The position numbers and the translations under genes were made by a program. DNA of 64,000 bases from an uncultured Oscillospiraceae bacterium (GTDB taxonomy: Bacteria; Bacillota; Clostridia; Oscillospirales; Oscillospiraceae). The number at the start of each line of letters is the position of its first letter. The first letter of the stretch is position 1. The notes below the pieces were generated by a model. It saw nothing but the letters and a program-made list of their open reading frames with translations. It had not been told where the DNA came from and searched no databases. The stretch is taken from the NCBI GenBank assembly GCA_947588605.1, contig CANPYK010000003.1, forward strand, positions 1-64,000, given 5' to 3'. Shown piece after piece: positions 49,534 through 58,097 of the stretch.

Positions 49534-50853
49534 TCAGACCTCCTTATACTTGCCCCAGACGGCGTTTCCGTGCCCGTCCGTGGCGGTGAGGACCAGGCAC
49601 GTGCCGCCGTTTTCCAGGTCGGGCGCCTCCAAAAGCCGCGCCCGTTGGAAAAGGGGGTCGTTTTCCCTGAGCGTGACGGTCTCCGAGCGCTTCATGCCGT
49701 TGTCCTCATCCTCGAACCGGATGAGCTCCCACCGGCCCGCCCGGGGCTTTGCCGGGGCCAGGGACTCCCCGCCAAAGGGCTCCGGGGAGAGGACAGGCCA
49801 GCCGTCCACGAAGAACATGGGCCGGACCATCATGTAAAACCGCCGGAAGCTGAGCCGTCCGTCCTTTTCTACCTTTTTATTGACCGCCGCGCCGTCCCGG
49901 ATGTGGTGGACGAAGAACCAGGCGTTGCGCTCAGGGTCGTAGAAGGGCACGCCGTGGCCGGGGCCGCGCAGGCCGTCCCAGGCCCAGCCGGCCTCCAGCG
50001 TCCCATGGGGCGGGGCGCTGGCCTCGAAGCGGTAGCTGCCCGCCAGCTTCTCCCCCAGGGAATGACCGGCAAGATCCCGGCCCTGCCGGTCGAGGTAGGG
50101 GCCGGTGACGCGTTTGGACCTGCCCACCCGGATGTCGTAGGTGTCCCCCAGCCAGCCGTAGGAGAGGAAGAGGTAGAAATACCCGGCGCTCGGCTCATAG
50201 CACACCGCCGCGCCCTCGGGGCCGTCGGGCTTGGGGGGCGGGGACTTGCGGGCGATACACGTGCCCAGCGTCCCGGGGTCGCCGTCCAGGGGCAGGCCCG
50301 TGGCCGGGTCCAACTCCTTTATATAGATACCGCCGAAAAAGGAGCCGTAGACCAGATACCGCCGGGGCCCATCGTGGATGATGTGGGGGTCGATGGCGTT
50401 GGGGAAGGTGTCGTCCGTGCCCCAGGTGTCCGCCGCCACGCCCCGGTTCTCATAGGGACCCAGGGGGTCCTTCGCCACGGCCAGCCAGATGCGCGACTCC
50501 GAGCTTCCGAAGGCCCTGGTGGCGGCGTAGTAAAGGCGGTACTCGCCTCCGTCATACTCGCAGTAGGGCGCCCAGAAGGAGCGGGTGGCGGCGTGCCGGG
50601 GGCCGTTGTCCCGGCCCTGCCGGATGGCGGCGTCGGAGAGGACGCTCCCGTGATATGTAAAAGTTACCAGATCCTCGGAGACACGGGCCGGGATGCCGAT
50701 ACGGTCCTTGACCCCCAGCATCTCGCCGAAGGCGTCGGTGCAAAAACAGTAGTATTTTTTGCCCACGGGATCGTACATCATGCCGGGATCATGGGCGCCG
50801 GCCGGGGCATTCCGACGGACGCTGTATTCGTTTAAAATCAAGGGGATTTTCAT
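49534..50853 (-). CDS. intracellular GH43-family glycosidase
   Basis: A 439-residue cytoplasmic GH43 protein with no signal peptide. The three acids are in GAHDPGMMYD (base Asp), FPNAIDPHIIHDG (second Asp) and GPEGAAVCYEPSAGYF (acid Glu). Further arabinanase-like features are 'GPGHGVPFYDPERNAWFFVH' and 'RFYMMVRPMFFVDGWPVLSP'. It probably degrades imported arabino-oligosaccharides. Start ATG 50853 was preferred over the TTG three codons upstream. It is followed after one base by the GH27 gene, so the two are coupled; both could process sugars imported by the divergent transporter. Confidence 0.88.
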   Translation of the reverse strand: MKIPLILNEYSVRRNAPAGAHDPGMMYDPVGKKYYCFCTDAFGEMLGVKDRIGIPARVSEDLVTFTYHGSVLSDAAIRQGRDNGPRHAATRSFWAPYCEYDGGEYRLYYAATRAFGSSESRIWLAVAKDPLGPYENRGVAADTWGTDDTFPNAIDPHIIHDGPRRYLVYGSFFGGIYIKELDPATGLPLDGDPGTLGTCIARKSPPPKPDGPEGAAVCYEPSAGYFYLFLSYGWLGDTYDIRVGRSKRVTGPYLDRQGRDLAGHSLGEKLAGSYRFEASAPPHGTLEAGWAWDGLRGPGHGVPFYDPERNAWFFVHHIRDGAAVNKKVEKDGRLSFRRFYMMVRPMFFVDGWPVLSPEPFGGESLAPAKPRAGRWELIRFEDEDNGMKRSETVTLRENDPLFQRARLLEAPDLENGGTCLVLTATDGHGNAVWGKYKEV

Positions 50854-50917
50854 GCCGGTCAACCTTTCGAAGAGAAAAATACGGTCATTTTGACAAATTT
50901 AGAAAAACCTAAATCGC

Positions 50918-50935
50918 AAAGCTTGCCAAAGCTTT
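50918..50935. promoter_or_regulatory. dyad AAAGCTT-N4-AAGCTTT, candidate operator
   Basis: Perfect 7-bp arms around GCCA, in the leader of the GH43/GH27 operon about 65-80 nt downstream of its -10 box. The regulator is unknown. Confidence 0.4.
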
Positions 50936-50997
50936 CGGAGACGAAAAAATTGGTGCAATTCGCCCAAAACGCCCCGGCGTAAAATGCCGTCCCCATA

Positions 50998-51025
50998 AAA
51001 ATATCACAAATAAATTCGTTGTCAA
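50998..51025 (-). promoter_or_regulatory. promoter of the GH43-GH27 operon
   Basis: Minus strand TTGACA (51025-51020), 16-nt spacer, TATTTT (51003-50998). Its -35 box lies 3 nt from that of the divergent promoter at 51029. The rest of the 327-nt gap is AT-rich and gene-free. Confidence 0.6.
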
Positions 51026-51028
51026 GGG

Positions 51029-51057
51029 TTGACTTTTGTTGGATGGGAGTGTAAAAT
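51029..51057 (+). promoter_or_regulatory. promoter of the large ABC operon
   Basis: TTGACT (51029-51034), 17-nt spacer, TAAAAT (51052-51057). The leader to 51181 is about 115 nt. Confidence 0.7.
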
Positions 51058-51180
51058 GTTTTTAAATTAGTTCATTGTCTTCAAAAGTATTTCTTCGACT
51101 TACGGGAGGTCGTAAAATTTCCCGTCAAAATAAGCGTGGGGGCCTCCCCGTAGGAGTCCGCGCGGAACAAGGAGGACATC

Positions 51181-54144
51181 ATGAGGGACAGAAAAGCGAT
51201 CAGGAAACTCAGAGGCGGTCTCTCCCTGGTGCTGGCGCTGTTGCTGCTGACACCGGGGTTCGGGTTGACTGCCTCGGCTGAGGGATCGGCGGTCACCACG
51301 GCCGCCACGGCCCAGACGGGCCAGTTCGTCAGCGAACGGATCTCCAACAACTACACAAAGGTGAGCGCCGCGTACTCCGCGCCTGTTTACAGCGGGGAGG
51401 CGCTGCCGTTTGCCTTCGCTTCCGGTACCGGGGCGGAGGTGACCACCGACATCAAGGGATACACAGGCGCGGCCTCGGCTCTGGATGTCCACGCGGGGGA
51501 CACCGTGGAGCTGAAGGTCAACGTCCCGTCCAAGGCCCTGTACGCGCTGGGCTTCGACTATCTCTCCTATGACGAGTCGATCCTGCCCATCGAGTTCGGG
51601 ATGATGGTGGACGGCGCCTATCCCTTCTACGAGGCCCGGAACGTGGAGCTCAACTCCACCTGGGTGCCCCAGGCCGAGAAGTCCTATGACCGGTACAACG
51701 ACCAGGTGGTCACCGTCCCGGACAAGGACATGAGCTGGCAGATGGGCGTCTACTTCCGGGACAGCTCCTACCGCCGCTCCACGCCCCTCCTGGTGGAGCT
51801 GGACGCCGGGGAGCACACCTTCACCTTTGAGGTGAAGAGCGGCAACTTCCTCTTCGGCGCGCTGACGCTCACGAAGCCCGAGGAGGTGCCCGCGTACGCC
51901 GCCGGCCAGAAGGCCGAGGGCAGCGAGCTCATCACCATTGAGGGCGAGGACTACGCCTGGACCAACGATTCCTCCGTCCACGCCCGGGCCGAGTTCGACA
52001 CCGCCGTCACCCCCTATAAGATCAAGGACTCCGAGCTCAACACCGTGGACGTGGATTCCTTCGCCGACGCGGGGCAGTCCATCACCTACAAGTTCAACGT
52101 GACCAGCGCCGGCTGGTACTACATCGCCATGAACTACCGCCAGCCCAACAAGACGGACTTCCCGGTGTTCATGGACATCCGCGTGGACGGCGCGATCCCC
52201 AACACCGCCTTCCAGGACTATCAGCTTGCCTACACCAGCAGCTATGAGGTCCACACCCTCTCCGACGACAACGGCGGGAAGCTGGCGGTGTATCTGGAGG
52301 CCGGCGAGCACACCGTCTCCTACACCATCTCCCTGGACTCCATCCGCTACGTCCTGGAGGGCGTGGAGGAGATCATGGCCGGCGTCAACGACCTGGCCCT
52401 GGAGATCACCAAGGTCGCCGGCAACAACGCCGATAAATACCGCGACCTGAAGCTCTCCCGCTACATACCCGGCATCGAGGACACCCTCAACGGCTACGCC
52501 GACCAGCTCATCTCCCTGGAGAACAGCGCCCGCCACTTCACCCCCAAGGGCAAGAACGTGGCCGTCATGTCCTCCATGCTGGTGGCCGCCAATCAGCTCA
52601 AGTCCCTGGCCGAGAGTCCTGACGAGATCCCCTACCGTATCGCCGAGCTCTCCTCCAGCACCAACTCCGTCAACCAGTACCTGGCCAACACCATCGACTC
52701 CCTGTTGGAAAACGGCGTCGCCATTGACCGGGTCTACGTCTACCAGGAGGGCGCCGAGCTTCCGGAGGCCCCGGGCTTCTTTGCCTCCCTTTGGATGTCC
52801 ATCAAGCGCTTCTTCGCCTCCTTCACCGACCAGTCCTACTCGGCCTCCAACGCCGACAGGAACCACCTGCAGGTCTGGGTCAACCGCTCCAGCCAGTACG
52901 TCCAGGTCATGCAGAAGATGATCGACGCGGAATTTACCAAGAATACGGGCATCGAGGTGGATATCTCCATCATGCCCGACCAGTACAAGCTGGTCCTGGC
53001 CAACTCCTCGGGCTCCGCCCCGGACGTGGCCACCGGTATCAACTACACCGTCCCCTATGAGCTGGCCGTCCGCGGCGCGCTGGTGGATATGGCGCAGTTC
53101 GACGACTTCCAGGAGACCGCGGCCCCCTATGAGCCCGGCTTCTTCCTCACCGGCACCATCGGCAAGTCCGTCTACTCCATGCCGGAGACCATGAACTTCT
53201 GGGTCCTGGTCTACCGCACCGACGTGCTCGACAAGCTGGGCCTGGAGGTGCCGGACACCATGGAGGATGTGCGGGATATGCTGCCGGAGCTCCAGATGCG
53301 CGGCCTGAACTTCTACTATCCCACCGCCGGCATGGCCGCCATGCGCAACTTCCACGGCACCACGCCCCTCATCGTCCAGAACGGCGGCGCCCTCTACTCC
53401 GGCACGGCCCAGGAGGGCACGACACTGGGCAGCGAAGCCTCCGTCAACGGCTTCACACAGCTGACCGACCTCTTCACCGTCTACAACATCCCGGTGGATA
53501 TCTCCAACTTCTATCAGCACTTCCGCAACGGCGATATCCCCATCGGCATCTGCGACTACGGCACCTATAACCTCATCGCCAACGCCGCCCCCGAGCTTGC
53601 CGGCTCCTGGGACATCTCCATCGTCCCCGGCACGGAGCAGCCTGACGGCACCATCAACCGCGCCACCTGCGGGTGCGCCGAGTCCACCGTCATCTTCAAG
53701 TCCGACGCCGAGCGCGAGGCCAAGGCGTGGGAGTTCATCAAGTGGTGGTCCTCCAGCGAGGTCCAGGCCGAGTTCGGCCAGACCATGCAGATCACCTACG
53801 GCGACGAGTACATGTGGACCACCGCCAACACCGAGGCCTTTGCCCAGCTTCCTGTGGACAACGCCCACAAGGAGGTCATCCTGGAGTTCATGAAGAACGT
53901 GGTGGACGTGGCCCGCGTCCCCGGCACCTACATGCTGGAGCGTGAGATGTCCAACGCCTTCAACGCCATCGTGGTGGACGGCGAGCCGGCCCAGAGCCGC
54001 ATCGACGAGGCCGTCAAGACCATCGACCGCGAGATCATCCGCAAGCTCGAGGAATTCGGCTACATCGACAGCGACGGCAACACCATTGAGCCCTATGTGA
54101 TCCCCAGCATCGACAGCATCAAGGGGATCCTGGGCAGAAATTGA
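51181..54144 (+). CDS. very large solute-binding protein with N-terminal carbohydrate-binding-like domains
   Basis: A 987-residue secreted protein. The signal peptide ends around GLTASAEGS and has no lipobox cysteine. Two beta-sandwich modules resembling CBM35-type domains lie at about 45-235 ('VELKVNVPSKALYALGFDYL') and 245-400 ('ITIEGEDYAWTNDSSVHARA'). A helical linker at 400-530 is followed by a CUT1 solute-binding domain at about 555-960 (NHLQVWVNRSSQYVQVMQKM, then PDVATGINYTVPYELAVRG). Usual binding proteins are 400-560 residues. The linker holds one more hydrophobic stretch near 530-545 (PGFFASLWMSIKRFFASF) that may be membrane-associated. It begins the operon with two permease pairs. 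Confidence 0.85.
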   Translation: MRDRKAIRKLRGGLSLVLALLLLTPGFGLTASAEGSAVTTAATAQTGQFVSERISNNYTKVSAAYSAPVYSGEALPFAFASGTGAEVTTDIKGYTGAASALDVHAGDTVELKVNVPSKALYALGFDYLSYDESILPIEFGMMVDGAYPFYEARNVELNSTWVPQAEKSYDRYNDQVVTVPDKDMSWQMGVYFRDSSYRRSTPLLVELDAGEHTFTFEVKSGNFLFGALTLTKPEEVPAYAAGQKAEGSELITIEGEDYAWTNDSSVHARAEFDTAVTPYKIKDSELNTVDVDSFADAGQSITYKFNVTSAGWYYIAMNYRQPNKTDFPVFMDIRVDGAIPNTAFQDYQLAYTSSYEVHTLSDDNGGKLAVYLEAGEHTVSYTISLDSIRYVLEGVEEIMAGVNDLALEITKVAGNNADKYRDLKLSRYIPGIEDTLNGYADQLISLENSARHFTPKGKNVAVMSSMLVAANQLKSLAESPDEIPYRIAELSSSTNSVNQYLANTIDSLLENGVAIDRVYVYQEGAELPEAPGFFASLWMSIKRFFASFTDQSYSASNADRNHLQVWVNRSSQYVQVMQKMIDAEFTKNTGIEVDISIMPDQYKLVLANSSGSAPDVATGINYTVPYELAVRGALVDMAQFDDFQETAAPYEPGFFLTGTIGKSVYSMPETMNFWVLVYRTDVLDKLGLEVPDTMEDVRDMLPELQMRGLNFYYPTAGMAAMRNFHGTTPLIVQNGGALYSGTAQEGTTLGSEASVNGFTQLTDLFTVYNIPVDISNFYQHFRNGDIPIGICDYGTYNLIANAAPELAGSWDISIVPGTEQPDGTINRATCGCAESTVIFKSDAEREAKAWEFIKWWSSSEVQAEFGQTMQITYGDEYMWTTANTEAFAQLPVDNAHKEVILEFMKNVVDVARVPGTYMLEREMSNAFNAIVVDGEPAQSRIDEAVKTIDREIIRKLEEFGYIDSDGNTIEPYVIPSIDSIKGILGRN

Positions 54145-54158
54145 GGAGGTGAACATCT

Positions 54159-55166
54159 GTGGCAACTGAAAGCTTAGCCAAGGAGGCCCCCATCACGCTG
54201 GCCCCTCCCAAGAAGAAAAAGAAGAACAAGATATCCCGCCGGGAAAACAACTGGCACGGCTGGCTGTTCATCGGCCCCTACGCGCTGATCTTCTCCATCT
54301 TCATCCTGGTGCCCGTCATCCTGGCGGTCATCCTCTCCTTCACGAACTTCAACGCCATCCAGTTCCCCAAGTTCGTGGGATTTTTGAACTACATAACCAT
54401 CCTCACCAATGACGCGGAGTTCATGAAGTACGTCCTGCCCAACACGGTGGTCTACGCCGTGGTGGTCGGTATCGGCGGCTACGCCCTGTCCTTCGTGCTG
54501 GCCTGGGCGCTGTGCAACCTGACAAAGCCCGTCCGCACCGTCTTCGCCCTGATCCTCTACTCGCCCTCCATGACCACCGGCGTTGCCATGACGGTCCTCT
54601 GGAAGGTCATCTTCTCCGGCGACCAGGCGGGACTTCTCAACTCCTGGCTCATGGAGCTGGGCGTCATCACGGAGCCCATCATCTGGCTCACCGACGCCCG
54701 CTACCTCCTGCCCATCGTCATCATCATCGGCCTCTGGTCCAGCATGGGCATCGGGTTCCTCTCCATGATCGCCGGTATCCTCAACACCGACGAGTCCCTC
54801 TACGAGGCCGGCTCCATCGACGGCATCTCCAACCGCTTCCAGGAGATGTTCTACATCACCATCCCCCAGATGAAGCCCCAGATGCTCTTCGCCGCCGTCA
54901 TGGCCATCGTGGGCGCCTTCCAGAACGGCATGGTGACCTCCATGCTGGTGGGCAACCCCTCCCCGGGCTACGCCTCCCAGCTGCTGGTCAACCACATCGA
55001 GGACTACGGCTTCCAGCGGTATGAGATGGGCTACGCCGCCGCCATTTCCGTGGTACTGCTGCTCATCGTACAGCTCTTCAGCAAGGGCGCCAACCTCTTG
55101 CTGACGGACAAAGACCCCTATGGAAAGAAAGGAGGAGAAGAGGATGAACAAGGGGAAGAAAATTAA
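54159..55166 (+). CDS. sugar ABC transporter permease, MalF type (pair 1)
   Basis: A 335-residue permease. A lysine-rich N-terminus ([15 protein letters not shown]) precedes six helices, the first at about 34-58 ([20 protein letters not shown]). The EAA loop is '[20 protein letters not shown]' near residue 215. Start GTG 54159 follows GAGGAGGTGA, 15 nt after the binding-protein stop. The C-terminus is long, acidic and overlaps the start of the partner permease by 23 nt. No ATPase is encoded in this operon. Confidence 0.9.
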   Translation: MATESLAKEAPITLAPPKKKKKNKISRRENNWHGWLFIGPYALIFSIFILVPVILAVILSFTNFNAIQFPKFVGFLNYITILTNDAEFMKYVLPNTVVYAVVVGIGGYALSFVLAWALCNLTKPVRTVFALILYSPSMTTGVAMTVLWKVIFSGDQAGLLNSWLMELGVITEPIIWLTDARYLLPIVIIIGLWSSMGIGFLSMIAGILNTDESLYEAGSIDGISNRFQEMFYITIPQMKPQMLFAAVMAIVGAFQNGMVTSMLVGNPSPGYASQLLVNHIEDYGFQRYEMGYAAAISVVLLLIVQLFSKGANLLLTDKDPYGKKGGEEDEQGEEN

Positions 55167-56010
55167 CCCGAAAAAGTTTGAGCCCGGACAGCTCAAGATC
55201 ATTCTGATCCTGCTGCCGCTGGTCATCTTCATGGGAATGCCCATCATCTTCATCATCAACCACGCCTTCAAGCCCATGGAGGAGCTCTTCGCCTTCCCGC
55301 CCACCTTCTTCGTGAAGAGCCCGGTCATGGACAACTTCTCCAAGCTCGGCGACTTCTTTGACACCAACGGCATCCCCCTGGCGCGGTACATCTTCAACAG
55401 CATCCTGGTCACCGCCCTGACGGTGGGCCTGTCGCTCCTTCTCACCACCATGTCGGCCTTCGCTCTTTCCAAGATCAAGTTCAAGGGCCGCAACCTTCTG
55501 GGCCAGATCAACCAGATCGCCATCATGTTCGTCTCCACCGCCGTGCTGATCCCCCGGTACCTGGTGATCTGCCAGCTGCACATCATCGACAACATCCTGG
55601 CGCACATCCTGCCCCTGGTGGCCATGCCGGTGGCGCTGTTCCTGGTCAAACAGTTCGTGGACCAGGTGCCCGATTCCCTCCTGGAGGCCGCCTATATGGA
55701 CGGCGCCACGGACCTGGACGTGTATGTGAAGGTCATCCTTCCCATGATAAAGCCCGCCATCGCCACCGCCTCCATCCTGGTGTTCCAGCAGGTCTGGACC
55801 AACATGGAGACCTCCAGCTACTTCTTCAACGACGACAGTCAGAAGACCCTTACCTTCGCCATGAACACGCTGGTCAACGCCAACAACTCCGTGGCCGGCC
55901 AAGGTATGGGAGCCGCCGCTTCGCTGATCATGTTCCTTCCTAACCTTATCCTCTTCATCATCCTTCAAAATAAGGTTATGAACACCATGGCCAGCTCCGG
56001 TATTAAGTAA
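55144..56010 (+). CDS. sugar ABC transporter permease, MalG type (pair 1)
   Basis: A 288-residue permease, partner of the preceding one. The first helix is at about 18-40 ([20 protein letters not shown]). The EAA loop '[20 protein letters not shown]' is near residue 180, and the final helix precedes '[11 protein letters not shown]'. Start ATG 55144 follows AAAGGAGGAGAAGAGG and lies inside the previous gene; an upstream in-frame codon is weaker. Next comes the NHL-Yip1 gene after 14 nt. Confidence 0.9.
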   Translation: MNKGKKINPKKFEPGQLKIILILLPLVIFMGMPIIFIINHAFKPMEELFAFPPTFFVKSPVMDNFSKLGDFFDTNGIPLARYIFNSILVTALTVGLSLLLTTMSAFALSKIKFKGRNLLGQINQIAIMFVSTAVLIPRYLVICQLHIIDNILAHILPLVAMPVALFLVKQFVDQVPDSLLEAAYMDGATDLDVYVKVILPMIKPAIATASILVFQQVWTNMETSSYFFNDDSQKTLTFAMNTLVNANNSVAGQGMGAAASLIMFLPNLILFIILQNKVMNTMASSGIK

Positions 56011-56024
56011 GGGGGGAGGCAGAC

Positions 56025-58097
56025 ATGCGAAGAAAGCTCAAGCGCACGGGAGCCATGCTGCTGCTGGTGCTGCTGGTCACAGCCATGGTCTTCTCCTTCA
56101 CGGCCTCCGCCGAGACCCCTTACGTCACCTACACCATCAACGGCTACGGCCAGATCCGGCAGACCCAGACGGCGTACCTGGCCTACGCCACCATCACCAA
56201 GTTCGGTGAGGAGTCCCTGTCCGCCCCGGCGGATATCTGCCTGGCGCCGGACGGCCTGCTGTACATCGCCGACTCCGGCAAGGAATCCGAGCTGGGTCAG
56301 CCCCGCATCGTCGTGGGCGACATCGACGGCAACCTCGTCAAGACCATCGGCGAGGGGACCCTGGTCAACCCCCGGGGCGTCTTCGTTACCAAGGACGGCA
56401 GCATCTACGTGGCCGACCGTGACGCCCAGAAGGTCTTCGTCTTTGACCAGGACGGCAACGTCGCCCAGGAGTACGGCAAGCCCAACAGCCCCCTCTACGG
56501 CGAAAACCTGACCTTCCAGCCCATCAAGCTGGTGGTCAACGACGCGGGGATCATGTTCATCGTCTGCGAGTCCAACACCAACGGCATCGTGGAGATCTCC
56601 CCCACCGAGGGCGGCACGTTCCTGGGCTATTTCGGCACGAACTTCGCCACCACGGACATCATGACCATCATCTACCGGGCCATCCTCACCGATGCCCAGC
56701 GCGCCAAGATGGCCAGCAACACCCCGGCCACGCCCACGAACCTGGCCATCGACGCCAAGGGCCTCATCTACACCGTCACCCGCGGCCTTGAGAACGACAC
56801 CCTCAAGCGCCTGAATATCGCGGGCACCAACATGCTCCACAACGATGACGGCACCTACGCCGAGACGCCTGTGGCGGTAGTCGCCGGCAACCACGACAAC
56901 GTCTACGTGGCCGACACCCGGGGCTACATTTTCGAGTACAACAACGAGGGCGAGATGCTCTTCACCTTCGGCGGCCCCAACGACGGCAGCCAGCGCGTGG
57001 GCCTCTCCTCCTCCGTCTCCGGCATCGCCATCGACACCTCCGACCGCATCTACGTCCTGGATGCCGACCGGGCCCGGATCCAGATCTACGCCCCCACGGA
57101 GTTCACCAACCTCCTGCACAACGCCCTGTACCTCTACTCCAAGGGCCGTTACACCCAGGCCAAGGAGCCTCTGAGCCAGGTCCTCCGGATGAACTCCATG
57201 TTCGACTACGCCAACAAGGCCATGGGCCGCAGCTACTTCCAGGAGGGCAACTACAAGCAGGCCCTGAAGTACGCGCGCCTGGCCAAGGACTATGACGGCT
57301 ACTCGGACGCCTACTGGGAGCTGCGCAACACGTGGCTGAAGAACAACATCATGACCGCCATCATCCTGTGCGTCCTCCTCTTCGTGGCGTACAAGGTGAT
57401 CAAGGCCCTGGACAAGAGGAGCCACATCCTCAATAAGCCCCGGAAATTCTTCCGGAAGCTCAAGAAGAACAAGTTCATCAACAACCTCACCTACGCCGGC
57501 TACTACATGAAGAAGCCGTCCGACGGCGCCTACGGCATCGCCGCGGAAGGGAGAGCCAACTGGCTGGTCTCCAGCTTCGTCCTGCTCCTCTTCATGGTGG
57601 AGTTCGTCATCGACAAGTACACCAGGGGCTTCCTTCTGAAGACCGTGATGGAGGGCCGGTACGACATCCTCAGCGACGTCGGCATGATCCTGGCGGTCAT
57701 GTTCGCGGTCACCGCCTGCACTTACCTTGTGTGCACCATCAACGAAGGCGAAGGCACGGTGAAGAAGATCTACACCTTCTTCTGCTACAGCCTGATGCCC
57801 TACGTGGTGCTCACGCCCCTGGCTTACGCCATCAGCCACATCGTCACCGTCAACGAGATGTTCTTAAGCCAGATGATCCAGATCGTCACTTACCTCTGGA
57901 TCGCGGTGCTGCTGGTGGTGGGTCTGAAGGAGGTCAACAACTTCACCGCCAAGGAGACCGTGAAGGTCATCTTCCTCACGGTGTTCACGGCGCTGATCCT
58001 GGCGCTCCTCATCTTCATCATCTACGTGCTCTGGGCACAGGTATTCGATTTCATCTCGGCAATCGTCGGCGAGGGGGTGTACAGACTTGGATACTAA
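56025..58097 (+). CDS. NHL-repeat/TPR/Yip1 membrane protein
   Basis: A 690-residue protein with a signal peptide or anchor at 10-28. An extracytoplasmic NHL-type beta-propeller covers about 60-365, with repeats such as 'PADICLAPDGLLYIADSG', 'PRGVFVTKDGSIYVADRD' and 'ISGIAIDTSDRIYVLDAD'-like blades. A tetratricopeptide-like helix pair is at 370-425, a membrane helix near 445-465, then a Yip1-family domain of about five helices to the end. This combination is typical of large sugar-transport operons of Clostridia and Paenibacillus-like bacteria; its role is unknown. It overlaps the DUF5696 gene by 11 nt. Confidence 0.85.
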   Translation: MRRKLKRTGAMLLLVLLVTAMVFSFTASAETPYVTYTINGYGQIRQTQTAYLAYATITKFGEESLSAPADICLAPDGLLYIADSGKESELGQPRIVVGDIDGNLVKTIGEGTLVNPRGVFVTKDGSIYVADRDAQKVFVFDQDGNVAQEYGKPNSPLYGENLTFQPIKLVVNDAGIMFIVCESNTNGIVEISPTEGGTFLGYFGTNFATTDIMTIIYRAILTDAQRAKMASNTPATPTNLAIDAKGLIYTVTRGLENDTLKRLNIAGTNMLHNDDGTYAETPVAVVAGNHDNVYVADTRGYIFEYNNEGEMLFTFGGPNDGSQRVGLSSSVSGIAIDTSDRIYVLDADRARIQIYAPTEFTNLLHNALYLYSKGRYTQAKEPLSQVLRMNSMFDYANKAMGRSYFQEGNYKQALKYARLAKDYDGYSDAYWELRNTWLKNNIMTAIILCVLLFVAYKVIKALDKRSHILNKPRKFFRKLKKNKFINNLTYAGYYMKKPSDGAYGIAAEGRANWLVSSFVLLLFMVEFVIDKYTRGFLLKTVMEGRYDILSDVGMILAVMFAVTACTYLVCTINEGEGTVKKIYTFFCYSLMPYVVLTPLAYAISHIVTVNEMFLSQMIQIVTYLWIAVLLVVGLKEVNNFTAKETVKVIFLTVFTALILALLIFIIYVLWAQVFDFISAIVGEGVYRLGY

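Noticed and set aside
51100..54165. A 1,021-codon minus-strand frame opposite the large binding protein
   Set aside because: Same explanation; the composition is typical of antisense frames in GC-rich DNA.
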